The notes beneath the pieces are model-generated. The model was not told where the DNA came from. It ran no database searches and saw nothing but the letters and a program-made list of their open reading frames with translations. Positions 1 through 9,233 of a stretch of 64,000 bases of DNA are shown here, in pieces. The stretch is taken from NCBI RefSeq assembly GCF_007005445.1, contig NZ_CP041387.1, positions 4,169,501 to 4,233,500 of the forward strand, written 5' to 3'. Origin of the DNA: Rhodopseudomonas palustris. GTDB lineage: Bacteria > Pseudomonadota > Alphaproteobacteria > Rhizobiales > Xanthobacteraceae. Position 1 is the stretch's first letter. Each line of letters starts with the position of its first letter. The position numbers were made by a program, and so were the translations under genes.

Positions 1-3000
1 ATCGATCTGCGTCAGCCGCGCCGCGAATTCGTCACGCGCCTCGGCCCCCTCCTGCCCTGCCCCATAGGCATAGCCGCCCCAAGCGAGGTAGGCGCCCGCG
101 AGATCATCGCGGCTATTCCAGCCGCCGTCGTCGATCATCGCCTGCAGCCCGGCTCCGTAAGCGCCGGGCCTCGCGCCGAACACCCGCGCGCCGGCCTGTT
201 TGGTCGCCAGCTCGGGATCGACGCCAGCGCGAACTAATTGTTCGCTGCGGGCCCGCACCTGCGCGGCGATCGGATTGGCGTCGGCAGGTTCGTCGAGCGC
301 CGCCACCGCCGCCACCGCGCTGGCGATCAGATCCATCTGCACCGGGAAGGCGTCGCGGAACAGCCCGGAGACGCGGAACGTGACGTCGACACGTGGCCGG
401 CGCAGCTCCGACAGCGGCACGATCGCAAAACCGGTGACGCGGCCGGTGGCGTCCTCCCAGGTCGGCCGCGCGCCGATCAGCGCCAGCGCCTGCGCCACGT
501 CGTCGCCGCCGGTGCGCATATTGGCGGTGCCCCACGCCGAAAGCGCGATCGAGCGCGGCCATTCGCCGGCTTCCTGCCAATAGGATTCGATCAGCCGCTC
601 GGCGGCGAGCTGGCCGATCCGCCACGCCGACGGCGTCGGCACCGCGCGAACATCGACCGCGAAGAAATTGCGCCCGGTCGGCAGTACATCGGGACGACCG
701 CGGGTCGGCGCGCCGGACGGCCCCGGCCGAATGAACCGCCCGTCGAGCCCGCGCAGCAGCGCGTCGCGCTCGGCACCGCCGGACGCCTCGATCGCCGGGC
801 GGAGTGACGTCGCGATCCAGTCGAGCACCGGGCCCGCTTGGGGCCATTCGGAGGACGCAGAGTCGCCCGCCACCAGCCGCAACGCGAGCGCTTCGAGGCG
901 CTCGACGGTGTCGCCACTCGTCCGCCACGGCCGATCGCTCAGCGCGGCGAGGATGGCTGGGCGCGGGCCGGCATAGGGCGCAGCCAGATCGCGGGTCAGC
1001 GGATCGAATTCGGTACCGTCGGGGTTGATTAGTCCGAGGTCGCGCGCTAGCGCGCGATGCAGCGACGCGTCCTGTGGCTTCAGCTCGGAACGCGGCAGCC
1101 GCGCGATCGACACCAGCAGCTCATCGCGCTGCGCGGCCAGCGGCGAACGGCCGAACACGTGCAGGCCGTCGCGGATCTGCATTTCCTTCAGATCGCACAG
1201 ATGCGCGTCGATCGCCCGCAGTGCGTCGAGCGTCGCGGTATCACGGTCGATCGCGACATCTTCATCGAGCCGCGTCGCCCGCGCCAGCGAGATGATGTCC
1301 TCAGCAATCGCGTCCGCGCGCGTCGGATCGAGATCGGCCGCCATCGCATATTCGTCGACCAGCGCTTCCAGCCGCGCCATCTCGTCGTGCAGTTCGGCGC
1401 GGGTCATCGGCGGCGTGAGATGATCGACGATCACCGCGGCGGTGCGCCGCTTGGCCTGGATGCCCTCGCCGGGATCGTTGACGATGAACGGATAGAGATG
1501 CGGCAGCGGCCCGAGCAGCGCGGTGGGAAAACAGTCGCGGGACAGCCCGGCGCTCTTGCCCGGCAGCCATTCGAGATTGCCGTGCTTGCCGAGATGAATC
1601 ACCGCATCGGCGCCAAATGCCTGCCGCAGCCACAGATAGAACGCCACGTAGTGGTGCGGCGGCGGCAGCTCCGGATCATGGAAGCTGGATTTCGGATCGA
1701 TCGCATAGCCGCGCGCCGGCTGCACGCCGACCAGGATGTTGCCGAAGCGATGCAGGCCGAGACGGAAAGCGCCGTACGCGACATGCGGATCGTGCTCCGG
1801 CGCGCCCCACCGCGTAGTCACCGCCTCGCGCACCGCCTGCGGCAGTTCGGCGAACGCCGCCGCATAGTCTGCCACCGGCCAGCTCACACCTCCGACCCGC
1901 GTGGCACGGTCGTCCAGCTCGTTGGTCGGGCCGCTCTGCAACCGCTCCATCAGCGCTGCGGTATCGGCCGGGAGTTCCCCGGTGGCGTAGCCCTCGGCCC
2001 GCAACGTGACCAGCAGATCCTGCAGCGATTGCGGCGTATCGAGGCCGACCCCGTTGCCGAGCCGGCCGTCGCGGTTCGGATAGTTGGCGAGCGCGATGGC
2101 GACGCGGCGCCGGTCGCGCGTCAGGTGCCGCAGCCGCACCCAGGCCTGCGCCAGGTCCGCCACCGCGTCGATCCGGTCCTGCAGCGGCTGATACACGGTG
2201 GGAGCGAATTCGGCGTCGCCGCCGCGCTGCTTGAACGCCACCGCGCCGGCGAAGACACGGCCATCGACCTCGGGCAGCACGACATGCATGGCGAGGTCGC
2301 GCGGATTGAGACCGCGGCCGGATTGCTCCCAATGCTCGCGCGTCACCCCGGCCTGCGCCACCTGCAGAATCGGACAATCGGCAGACGCCAGCACGCCGGA
2401 TTCGTCGGTCGCGGTGGCGGTCGCGAACGCCGTGGCATTGACGATGACCTCCGGCGGCGTCGCCGCCAGCACGCTGCGCAGGAACGCGATCGAGCGCGCG
2501 TCCTTAAGGCTGGTGACGAAGATGCAAACAGGATCGAGCCCACGCGCGGCCAGCGCATCGCGTAGCGCCGCAATCGCCGCGGTGTCGCCGCTCGCCGCCA
2601 GGGCCCGATAGAAGATCACCAGCGCGCGTCGGCCTTGCGAGGACCGAGACTCGGCCGGCCAGAACCCGGCGGCCGGCATCGGCCGCGGCGGCGGCGGGCA
2701 GTCGTCGCGCAGGATCATCCATGCGGCGTAGCGCAGCGCCAGGCGGATGTTGTCGGTGCCGCCCTCGCTGCAATAGCGCCACAGCGCGTGGGCGTCGTCG
2801 AGATCGGCGGTGCTGCGCGCCGCCAGCTCCGCGTTCCACTCCATCTCGCCCGGAACGCAGACGAACTGCGCGCCGCGAGCCAGCGCGTCGCGCCGCAGGC
2901 TGTCGACGCCGTGCGGCCAATAGGCTTCGCCGCCGAGCATTCGCAGGATGACCAGCTTGGCCTTCGCCAGCGTGCGCTCGACATACAGATCAACCGAAGC

Positions 3001-3195
3001 CGGATGGCCGAGCGCCAGGAAATTGGTGAGCTGGAGGGTCGGATAGTCGTCCGGCATCGCGGCGCGCGCCGCGCCGAACGCGGCGAGATCGCTGTCGGCC
3101 GCCGACAGCACCACGATATCGGCCGTCGCTTGCCCGAGATCGCGTGCAACGTCGCCGTCGTCGATGCTGACGCTGGTGTCGAGCTTCAGGTGCAT
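1..3195 (-). CDS. cobN: Cobaltochelatase subunit CobN (C-terminus outside window)
   Basis: Large subunit of the ATP-dependent aerobic cobaltochelatase (CobNST), which inserts cobalt into hydrogenobyrinate a,c-diamide in the cytoplasm. The frame is open from the ATG at 3195 to the left edge, giving 1065 codons of a protein usually about 1100-1300 residues, so only the C-terminal end is missing. The N-terminus (MHLKLDTSVSIDDGD) fits the family. The hallmark motif HLGKHGNLEWLPGK is at about residues 534-547. It is the last visible gene of the riboswitch-led operon, 132 bp after cobW, with a palindromic repeat in the gap. CobS and CobT chelatase subunits are not in the window. Confidence 0.95.
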   Translation of the reverse strand, partial: MHLKLDTSVSIDDGDVARDLGQATADIVVLSAADSDLAAFGAARAAMPDDYPTLQLTNFLALGHPASVDLYVERTLAKAKLVILRMLGGEAYWPHGVDSLRRDALARGAQFVCVPGEMEWNAELAARSTADLDDAHALWRYCSEGGTDNIRLALRYAAWMILRDDCPPPPRPMPAAGFWPAESRSSQGRRALVIFYRALAASGDTAAIAALRDALAARGLDPVCIFVTSLKDARSIAFLRSVLAATPPEVIVNATAFATATATDESGVLASADCPILQVAQAGVTREHWEQSGRGLNPRDLAMHVVLPEVDGRVFAGAVAFKQRGGDAEFAPTVYQPLQDRIDAVADLAQAWVRLRHLTRDRRRVAIALANYPNRDGRLGNGVGLDTPQSLQDLLVTLRAEGYATGELPADTAALMERLQSGPTNELDDRATRVGGVSWPVADYAAAFAELPQAVREAVTTRWGAPEHDPHVAYGAFRLGLHRFGNILVGVQPARGYAIDPKSSFHDPELPPPHHYVAFYLWLRQAFGADAVIHLGKHGNLEWLPGKSAGLSRDCFPTALLGPLPHLYPFIVNDPGEGIQAKRRTAAVIVDHLTPPMTRAELHDEMARLEALVDEYAMAADLDPTRADAIAEDIISLARATRLDEDVAIDRDTATLDALRAIDAHLCDLKEMQIRDGLHVFGRSPLAAQRDELLVSIARLPRSELKPQDASLHRALARDLGLINPDGTEFDPLTRDLAAPYAGPRPAILAALSDRPWRTSGDTVERLEALALRLVAGDSASSEWPQAGPVLDWIATSLRPAIEASGGAERDALLRGLDGRFIRPGPSGAPTRGRPDVLPTGRNFFAVDVRAVPTPSAWRIGQLAAERLIESYWQEAGEWPRSIALSAWGTANMRTGGDDVAQALALIGARPTWEDATGRVTGFAIVPLSELRRPRVDVTFRVSGLFRDAFPVQMDLIASAVAAVAALDEPADANPIAAQVRARSEQLVRAGVDPELATKQAGARVFGARPGAYGAGLQAMIDDGGWNSRDDLAGAYLAWGGYAYGAGQEGAEARDEFAARLTQID

Positions 3196-3229
3196 CTGCA
3201 GCACCGTTGCTGCACGACCGACCTCTCAA

Positions 3230-3312
3230 CGTCACTGCGAGCGAAGCGCAGCAATCCAGCTCCCGGTCCGGAGCTCCTGGATTGCTTCGTCGCTTCGCTC
3301 CTCGCAATGACG
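3230..3312. repeat. Palindromic intergenic repeat (GCGAAGCG-rich family)
   Basis: Imperfect inverted repeat between cobW and cobN. The left arm starts CGTCACTGCGAGCGAAGCG and the right arm ends CGCTTCGCTCCTCGCAATGACG in pieces that pair with it; both arms carry a matched AATCCAG/CTGGATT core. The CGTCA...TGACG ends match the other repeat families in this window. Inside an operon it could act as an RNA hairpin affecting expression of cobN. Confidence 0.8.
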
Positions 3313-3327
3313 GGGAGGGGCATAGGG

Positions 3328-4332
3328 CTAACCCGCCAGTGCGCGCCGCGCGGCGGCGGCGTCGAAGCCTTTGAGGCCGATTACCACCAGATGGTCGGGA
3401 CGCTCAGCATCGGGGCGGGCGAAGGCGAGATCGATGCGCGAGCCGACCGCCTGCACCACGACCGGGGCCGGCTTGCCGGCGACACGGGCATGGCCCTTGA
3501 CGCGCAGCACGCCCTCAAGCCCGAGCGCATCGCCGACGCGGGCCTTCATGGCGTCGAGCGTCTCCGCCGGCTGTGGGGTAATCACCAACGAGTCGAAATC
3601 ATCGTGATCGTGTTCCTCGCCTTCGGCGTGATGGCCGGCGCGGGACGCGAGATCATTCTCGGCTTCGGCATCGAGCCCGATCAGCACCGACGGCGCCAGC
3701 GTGCCGTGCGAGCGCACGATGCGGACGTTCGGCCGCACCCGGCTCGCCAGCTTGGCTTCGAGCGCGGCGAGCTCGTCGGGAGCGACCAGATCGCTCTTCG
3801 ACAGCACCACCAGATCGGCACAGGCGAGCTGATCCTCGAACACTTCCTCGATCGGGTCGTCATGCGTGGCGTCGCGCTGCGCCTTCACCGCATCGTCGTC
3901 GAGCGGCACCCGGCCTTCGCTGAGCGCCAGCGCGTCGACCACCGTGACGACGCCGTCGGCGGTGGCGCGGGTCTTCACCGCCGGCCAGGCGAACGCCTTG
4001 AGGAGAGGCTGCGGCAACGCCAGTCCGGAGGTCTCGATCACGATCGCGTCGAGCGGCGTGTCTCGGTTCAGCAGCTTCTCCATGGTCGGGATGAAATCAT
4101 CGGCCACGGTGCAGCAGATGCAGCCGTTGGTCAGCTCGACGATGTCGCCCGGTGCGCACACCGACGCGCCGCAATCCTCGACCAGCGAGCCGTCGAAACC
4201 GGCATCGCCGAATTCATTGACGATCACCGCGATGCGGCGGCCGCTCGACTGATTGAGCAGCGCGCGCAGCAGCGTAGTCTTGCCGGCGCCAAGAAAACCG
4301 GTGAGCACCGTGACGGGAACGCGAGCGGTCAT
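3328..4332 (-). CDS. cobW: CobW-type GTPase / metallochaperone
   Basis: COG0523 G3E-family GTPase, placed by context in cobalt handling for cobalamin synthesis. The 334-residue protein has the P-loop GFLGAGKTT at residues 12-20, the CxCC metal motif CICC at 71-74, and a His/Asp/Glu-rich stretch (HHAEGEEHDHDD) near residues 226-237 that could bind metal. It lies 3 bp after cobU and upstream of cobN in the same operon. Alternative family roles (zinc chaperone) are less likely here because its neighbours are all cobalamin genes under a B12 riboswitch. Confidence 0.93.
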   Translation of the reverse strand: MTARVPVTVLTGFLGAGKTTLLRALLNQSSGRRIAVIVNEFGDAGFDGSLVEDCGASVCAPGDIVELTNGCICCTVADDFIPTMEKLLNRDTPLDAIVIETSGLALPQPLLKAFAWPAVKTRATADGVVTVVDALALSEGRVPLDDDAVKAQRDATHDDPIEEVFEDQLACADLVVLSKSDLVAPDELAALEAKLASRVRPNVRIVRSHGTLAPSVLIGLDAEAENDLASRAGHHAEGEEHDHDDFDSLVITPQPAETLDAMKARVGDALGLEGVLRVKGHARVAGKPAPVVVQAVGSRIDLAFARPDAERPDHLVVIGLKGFDAAAARRALAG

Positions 4333-4335
4333 GAA

Positions 4336-4866
4336 CTACTCTCCTGTCTGGCGTTTCAGCCACAGCGGCAGGCCGGCGGCGATGAAGGCGACGTTGGGCA
4401 CGGCGGCAGCGATAGTCTGATTGAGGCGGCCTTGCGCGTCGCGGAAGGCGCGGCCGAGCGGCGTCTCCGGCACTAGGCCGAGGCCGACTTCGTTGGAGAC
4501 GAGCACGATCGGGCCGGCGGCGACGCCGAGAAAGCGCGCCAGCCGCCTCGCCTCGACCTCGGGATCGCGACCGGCTTCCATCAGGTTGAACAGCCACAGC
4601 GTCAGGCAATCGACCAGCACCGCGCGGCCGCGGCCAGCGTGCTGGGTCAGCGCATCGACCAAGCCGAGCGGCTCCTCGATCGTGGTCCAGCCCTCGCCGC
4701 GGCGGGCGCGGTGATGCGCGATGCGATCGGACATTTCGTCGTCGCTGGCGGTGGCGGTCGCGAGATAGATCCTGGCCAAGCCGCTCTCGGCGACCAGCCG
4801 TTCGCCGAACACCGATTTGCCGGAGCGCGCGCCGCCAAGCACCAGGGTGGAGATCAGCGCGCTCAT
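4336..4866 (-). CDS. cobU: Adenosylcobinamide kinase / adenosylcobinamide-phosphate guanylyltransferase
   Basis: Bifunctional enzyme (CobU in enteric bacteria, CobP in Pseudomonas denitrificans) that phosphorylates adenosylcobinamide and transfers GMP to give adenosyl-GDP-cobinamide, the acceptor for the lower ligand. The 176-residue product has the P-loop GGARSGKS at residues 11-18, followed by VLVDCLTLW and SNEVGLGLVP, all typical of the family. The start at 4866 is preferred over an upstream ATG at 4896 because it makes an ATGA overlap with the stop of the preceding DUF1636 gene and begins just before the P-loop strand. Confidence 0.95.
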   Translation of the reverse strand: MSALISTLVLGGARSGKSVFGERLVAESGLARIYLATATASDDEMSDRIAHHRARRGEGWTTIEEPLGLVDALTQHAGRGRAVLVDCLTLWLFNLMEAGRDPEVEARRLARFLGVAAGPIVLVSNEVGLGLVPETPLGRAFRDAQGRLNQTIAAAVPNVAFIAAGLPLWLKRQTGE

Positions 4867-5294
4867 GCCGGCGCCCGCCCATCGTCGGGAGTCCATTGCG
4901 GCGGCGGCAGGCGGACGACGGTGCCCTTGCGCAGGACTTCAGGTCGCTGCCGCCACGGCACCAGACCGTAGTGACTGTCTTGATAGGAGGCGACGAACGC
5001 CGCCACCGCGTCGGCGCCGCTGGTACCGTCGAGATCGCCGAACACGAAGGTGTAGCCGCCCGCACTCGACACCGCGACGGTCGCAGCGCGCTTGCACGCG
5101 GACAGACACTGCACGGCGCGCACCTGCACCGAACCGGCGTCCGCCAGCGCGGCGCGGACCGCCTCCAGCATCGGCGCACCGACGGCGACGCCGTCGATCG
5201 TCTTGCAGGTGGTGCAGACGCTGACCATCACCGGCGCGCCAGGCAGCACGCGCGGCGGATCGGCGCTCACATCGGCATGGGGCTCGGAATCCAT
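4863..5294 (-). CDS. DUF1636 family protein (cobalamin-operon associated)
   Basis: 143-residue protein of the DUF1636 family, which often sits beside cobalamin genes. It has a CTTC motif near residue 27 and a second Cys pair in QCLSACKRAATVAV, an arrangement resembling thioredoxin-like [2Fe-2S] ferredoxins, followed by YTFVFGDLDG. Inference: a small redox or metal-binding partner of cobalamin synthesis; no reaction is assigned to the family that I know of. It is the first gene after the cobalamin riboswitch and overlaps cobU by ATGA. Confidence 0.85.
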   Translation of the reverse strand: MDSEPHADVSADPPRVLPGAPVMVSVCTTCKTIDGVAVGAPMLEAVRAALADAGSVQVRAVQCLSACKRAATVAVSSAGGYTFVFGDLDGTSGADAVAAFVASYQDSHYGLVPWRQRPEVLRKGTVVRLPPPQWTPDDGRAPA

Positions 5295-5417
5295 CGGGCT
5301 CGAATCATCGCGTCAGCTATCGAGCTTTGTCGGAACGCGCGGGAGAGGCCTTTGCCGTCCGCACTGCTTCCGTCCGGTGCACCCCGCCCCGACGACGCCT
5401 TCAAAGCACAATACGCG

Positions 5418-5600
5418 ATGGCAGGTCTCCTGGCTCGCGAGTCGCCGCCATTCGCCGCCTTCCCAGGATTTCCCAGTGGCCTCGGCGATGGCTCGTCGCT
5501 TACAGTTGCGGGGGCAGCTCCGGGATCGAGACGCACCGCGTCTCCCACCGGCTTCCCTTTTCACCTTCCTTACGGAAGGACCATCGCGGCGCACGCTAGC
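5418..5600 (-). promoter_or_regulatory. Cobalamin riboswitch
   Basis: On the minus strand this interval carries, in order, a G-rich P3-P6 segment ending GGGAAGCCGGTG, then GGAGCTGCCCCCGCAACTGT followed by AAGC, then GCCACTGG, CTGGGAAGGCG and a final GGAGACCTGCCA. These are the conserved elements of the AdoCbl-sensing RNA, including the B12 box. It ends about 125 nt before the DUF1636 start, so it should repress DUF1636-cobU-cobW-cobN when cobalamin is plentiful. Confidence 0.95.
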
Positions 5601-5696
5601 TGCGACGCTGTTGCGGGTCAACAACGCGAAGGTGGTGTTGACCGGGCTTGCGCGGTTACGTCAGTTGCGCGCCTTGCCGAACCAAAGGACCATCCG

Positions 5697-6752
5697 ATGC
5701 CGACCGACACCCTCGTCACTTGGCAGCCGCCCTCGATCACCCCGGTCGACCCGACGCTGAAAGCAACCTTGCGGGCGCGGGTGGACGGCAAGGCCAAACC
5801 GCTCGGCTCGCTCGGGCGGATCGAAGACCTCGCGATCGAGCTGGCTTTGATGCGACATCCGCAGCCGCCGCGCGCCGACAACGCGGTGCTGATGGTGTTC
5901 GCCGGCGACCACGGCCTGACCGAAGAAGGCGTGTCGCAATATCCGTCCGCCGTGACGGTGGCGATGGTGATGACCTATCTGGCCGGCAAGGCCACCGCCA
6001 ATGCGTTCGCGGCGGCCAACCATGTCGATGTCCGGGTGATCGATGCCGGCGTCGCCGCCCAACTGCCGAAACATCCCGACCTGATCGACGCCAAGATCCG
6101 GATGGGAACAGCCAACGCGGCGCGTCAGCCGGCGATGAGCATCGCGGAGGCCTGCCAGGCGCTCGATCGCGGCGCCGAGCTGGCGCGTGCCGAGATCGCT
6201 GCGGGCGCGGACGTGATCGCGCTCGGCGAAATGGGGATCGGCAATACGGCTTCATCGTCGTTGCTGCTGCATCGGCTCGGTCCGGCCCCGCTCGACCAGA
6301 GCATCGGCATCGGCGCCGGCCAGGACGCCGACGGGATGGTCAAGAAGAAGGCGGCGATCGAAAAGGCGGCGATGCGCAGCACCGCCACCGCACCGCTCGA
6401 AGTGCTGGCCGAATTCGGCGGGCTGGAGATCGCCATGATGGCCGGCGCGGTGCTGGGCGCCGCCGCCCAGCGCCGTCCGGTGATCGTCGACGGCTTCATC
6501 GCCACCGCCGCGGCGCTGGTCGCGGTGCGGCTGGCGCCGGAAGCCCGCGACTATTGCGTATTCGCCCACCGCTCCGCCGAGCGCGGCCACGATCTCGCGC
6601 TGCAGGCGATGGATGCCGCGCCGCTGCTCGATCTGCGGCTGCGGCTCGGCGAAGGCACCGGGGCGATCCTTGCGGTGCCGCTGCTGCGCGCCGCTTCGCG
6701 GCTGCTCACCGACGTCGCCGATCTCTCCGACGTGCTCGCAGGCAAACTATGA
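5697..6752 (+). CDS. cobT: Nicotinate-nucleotide--dimethylbenzimidazole phosphoribosyltransferase
   Basis: Transfers phosphoribose from nicotinate mononucleotide to 5,6-dimethylbenzimidazole, giving alpha-ribazole phosphate for the lower loop of cobalamin. The 351-residue product shows KPLGSLGRIEDLA near residue 35, the FAGDHGL motif, GEMGIGNTASSS and the C-terminal RLGEGTGA whose Glu is the family's catalytic base. AAGGA about 8 nt upstream of the ATG supports the start; longer in-frame extensions run back through the divergent riboswitch region and are unlikely. The stop overlaps the bluB start (ATGA). This is the phosphoribosyltransferase, not the chelatase subunit that shares the name CobT. 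Confidence 0.96.
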   Translation: MPTDTLVTWQPPSITPVDPTLKATLRARVDGKAKPLGSLGRIEDLAIELALMRHPQPPRADNAVLMVFAGDHGLTEEGVSQYPSAVTVAMVMTYLAGKATANAFAAANHVDVRVIDAGVAAQLPKHPDLIDAKIRMGTANAARQPAMSIAEACQALDRGAELARAEIAAGADVIALGEMGIGNTASSSLLLHRLGPAPLDQSIGIGAGQDADGMVKKKAAIEKAAMRSTATAPLEVLAEFGGLEIAMMAGAVLGAAAQRRPVIVDGFIATAAALVAVRLAPEARDYCVFAHRSAERGHDLALQAMDAAPLLDLRLRLGEGTGAILAVPLLRAASRLLTDVADLSDVLAGKL

Positions 6753-7450
6753 GCTCGACGCTGAACAGACTGGTGGCGATGACCGATCCGGCCGAGATCG
6801 CCGCCGCCAACGCCAATCCGCCGGTGTTCGATGAAGCGTTTCGCGACAAATTCGCCGAACTGATCGCGTGGCGCCGCGACGTCCGCCGCTTCAAGACCGA
6901 TTCCGTGGCGCCGGAGCTGATCGAACAACTGCTCGATCTGGCCCAGCTTGCCCCCTCGGTCGGCAACAGCCAGCCTTGGCGCTGGATCAGCGTCGACTCG
7001 GCCGAGACGCGGGCGCGGATCCGCGCCAACTTCCTGCGCTGCAACGAGGTGGCAGCGAGCGCGTATCAGGGCGACCGTGCGGCGCTGTACGCTAAACTCA
7101 AACTCGAAGGCATCGACGTCGCGCCGCGGCAGTTCGCGCTGTTCTGCGATCGCGCGACCGCACAGGGCCTCGGCGTCGGCCGCCAGACCATGCCCGAAGC
7201 GCTGGATTATTCCGTTGTGGCGATGATCGAGACCTTCTGGCTCGCCGCGCGGACGCTCGGGCTCGGGGTGGGCTGGGTGTCGATCCTCGATCCGCAGTCG
7301 ATCTGCACCGATCTCGAAGTTCCATCGGACTGGAAGTTCATCGCCTATCTGTGCGTCGGCTGGCCGGTCGAGCATCACGTCGATCCCGAACTGGTGCGGC
7401 ATCATTGGCAGGACCGCACCGCAGCGGGCCGGATCGTGTTGTCGCGCTGA
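6749..7450 (+). CDS. bluB: 5,6-dimethylbenzimidazole synthase BluB
   Basis: Nitroreductase-fold enzyme that fragments reduced FMN with oxygen to make 5,6-dimethylbenzimidazole, the substrate of the adjacent CobT. The 233-residue protein has the RRDVRRF motif near residue 42, APSVGNSQPWRW near 68, and GVGWVSILDP in the C-terminal half, as in the family. It is translationally coupled to cobT by ATGA. The pair implies aerobic lower-ligand synthesis. Confidence 0.95.
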   Translation: MSSTLNRLVAMTDPAEIAAANANPPVFDEAFRDKFAELIAWRRDVRRFKTDSVAPELIEQLLDLAQLAPSVGNSQPWRWISVDSAETRARIRANFLRCNEVAASAYQGDRAALYAKLKLEGIDVAPRQFALFCDRATAQGLGVGRQTMPEALDYSVVAMIETFWLAARTLGLGVGWVSILDPQSICTDLEVPSDWKFIAYLCVGWPVEHHVDPELVRHHWQDRTAAGRIVLSR

Positions 7451-7599
7451 AATCCTGCATCAATGTGCGTGAACGTACTCACGATGACGCCGTTTGCGGA
7501 TCGTTAAGGCAAGATCGCGGCAACAGCCACAATTTGCAAGAAATCGTCACATTCGCCCGTCAGGACTCCGTCCGCGTTTCCGAAAATGGAGGACCGGAC

Positions 7600-7851
7600 A
7601 TGCGAATGATCAACTCTTTGACGACTGCTGTGGTTGCCGGTGCGTTGATCGCGTCGAGCTTCGCTGCCGCACCGGCACTGGCTCGCGGCCAGCAGGACCA
7701 GCGTAACGCCAGCGAAACCGCAGCCAGCTCGGGATGCACGTCGTATGAGCGCGCGCCCGATGGCTCGTGGCGCCCGATCCCTTGCGTCTCGGCGGGCGCT
7801 GCATCAATGCCGGCGCGGCGTGCGCCGCAGAGCGCCGAAGCCAGCAACTAA
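7600..7851 (+). CDS. Small secreted hypothetical protein
   Basis: 83-residue product with a clear signal peptide (MRMINSLTTAVVAGALIASSFAAAPALA) and a short mature part containing two cysteines in GCTSYERAPDGSW and PIPC, which could form one disulphide outside the membrane. GGAGGA at 7588-7593 fixes the start at 7600. Function unknown; I recognise only its general resemblance to small exported proteins of Bradyrhizobium-type genomes. Confidence 0.75.
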   Translation: MRMINSLTTAVVAGALIASSFAAAPALARGQQDQRNASETAASSGCTSYERAPDGSWRPIPCVSAGAASMPARRAPQSAEASN

Positions 7852-7965
7852 TCACAACGCCAGCGCCGCCGGGTACGATCCCCGACCACGCCCGCCGCGA
7901 CAGATGGCAGACCGAATCGGCCATCTTCGCGACGGGGGCGAGATCCCGGGCTGAACGTCCGGGAC

Positions 7966-8454
7966 TCAGCGTCCGAACAGACCGGTGATCGTCGCCTTTG
8001 CCAGGGTGTGGAAATTGAGATCGAAACCGACCAGCGCCGGCATCGCGGCCGCGCCGGCGTTCGGCAGCTTTTCGACGTCGACCGCAAACACGGTGATCTG
8101 ATAGCGATGCGGCTTGTCGCCCGGCGGCGGGCATGGACCACCGTAACCGGGCACGCCGAAATCCGTCAGCCCCTGGATCGCGCCTTCGGGCATCAACCCC
8201 TTCGCGACATCGCCCGCGCCTTTCGGCAGCGACGTCGTCGTGGCCGGAATATTGAAAACCACCCAGTGCCACCAGCCGCTGCCGGTCGGTGCATCGGGAT
8301 CGTACATCGTCACCGCGAAACTCTTGGTTCCGGCCGGCGCATCGCTCCAGCTCAGGGCCGGCGACACGTTGGCGCCGGTACAGCCGAAGCTGTTGAACAA
8401 TTGCTCGTGCGCAATGGTGGCGCCTTCGGCGATGTCGGGACTGGTGAGCTTCAT
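7966..8454 (-). CDS. YbhB/YbcL family (PEBP-like) protein
   Basis: 162-residue phosphatidylethanolamine-binding-protein-like fold of the bacterial YbhB/YbcL group. Key motifs: SPALSWSDAPAGTKSFAV, the ligand-site DPDAPTGSGWWHW, and GGPCPPPGDKPHRY. No signal peptide is seen, so it is predicted cytoplasmic. The start at 8454 has AGGAG upstream and begins at the usual MKLTSPDI; an in-frame extension to 8616 lacks family similarity. Family function is not settled. Confidence 0.9.
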   Translation of the reverse strand: MKLTSPDIAEGATIAHEQLFNSFGCTGANVSPALSWSDAPAGTKSFAVTMYDPDAPTGSGWWHWVVFNIPATTTSLPKGAGDVAKGLMPEGAIQGLTDFGVPGYGGPCPPPGDKPHRYQITVFAVDVEKLPNAGAAAMPALVGFDLNFHTLAKATITGLFGR

Positions 8455-8626
8455 GGCCTGCACTCCTGCCGCATGCGCGCGCCGCACGCCGGCTGGCGCG
8501 CAGGGCACGTCATCGGGTCGCTGATGTCGTGGTCCTCGCCGATCGGCGTGGCGGCCGGATGCTAGCAAGCCCGACAGACAGACGGAAGCGGCGGCACCGC
8601 CAGATTCTGGCGGCAAATCCGCCCGA

Positions 8627-9130
8627 TCACTCGGGCTTCGCTGTCGGCGTCTTGCGGGATGGCCGCAGCAGCAGCGGGAAGCCCGAGAAGAACGTGTTGG
8701 AGTCGATCAGTAGCGGAATGCCGAGCCATTCCGACAGGGTCCGCGGGCCGGTGCGCAATTCCTGACGCGGTTCCTGGGGCGACGGGGCGCGCGACGGCGC
8801 CGCAGCAGACGGGGCGGCTTGTCTGGTGGGGCCGGGCGCCGACGGAGTGTCCGCCTTCGCCGGCTGCTGCGGCGGCGAGGCTGCCGGAACGGGTTGCGGT
8901 TTCGCTGCGCCGGCTGCGGCCTCCTTGCCGCGATGGCGATCCAGAATGGCCGTGGCGGCCAGCGCCGAACCGAACGGCGGCTCGACCCGCACCACCGCGC
9001 CGCCGCCGCTCGGGCCGCGGCGGTCGGGCACCTCGATCAGTTCGACCCGGTGCAAGCCTTCCTGCTTCAGTTCGGCGACTGCGGCCTTGGCCTGTGCGGC
9101 GCTGTCGAAGGTCCGGGAAATCTGCGTCAT
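8627..9130 (-). CDS. Hypothetical protein with Ala/Pro-rich linker
   Basis: 167 residues. The N-terminal 60 or so (MTQISRTFDSAAQAKAAVAELKQEG...) resemble a small alpha/beta domain that pairs an 'increment' helix with a strand VELIEV, and the middle is a low-complexity Ala/Pro/Gln linker (about residues 70-130). The C-terminus ends in a short hydrophobic stretch near LGIPLLID. I do not recognise a family. The start at 9130 is chosen because the upstream extension has no similarity and reads like out-of-frame GC-rich DNA. Confidence 0.6.
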   Translation of the reverse strand: MTQISRTFDSAAQAKAAVAELKQEGLHRVELIEVPDRRGPSGGGAVVRVEPPFGSALAATAILDRHRGKEAAAGAAKPQPVPAASPPQQPAKADTPSAPGPTRQAAPSAAAPSRAPSPQEPRQELRTGPRTLSEWLGIPLLIDSNTFFSGFPLLLRPSRKTPTAKPE

Positions 9131-9233
9131 GTCTCGCCTGCCTCGAAAGAGTGCTCGTTGGCGGGCAAACGACGCGAGACGCGCGATCGTTCCTTGCGGA
9201 ACGGTCGCGGTGGCAGGCAGTGAGGCCGCAGTC

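Noticed and set aside
1057..2565. Long plus-strand open frame of about 500 codons
   Set aside because: Arg/Gln/His-rich and without family features; it is the antisense shadow of cobN, whose minus-strand frame is continuous and carries the HLGKHGNLEWLPGK motif.
2635..4476. Plus-strand open frame of about 610 codons
   Set aside because: Runs antisense through the cobN 5' region, an intergenic palindromic repeat and cobW; composition is that of a high-GC shadow.
5600..5696. A second cobalamin riboswitch for cobT on the plus strand
   Set aside because: No B12-box or G-rich core is seen on the plus strand; only the minus-strand riboswitch is supported.
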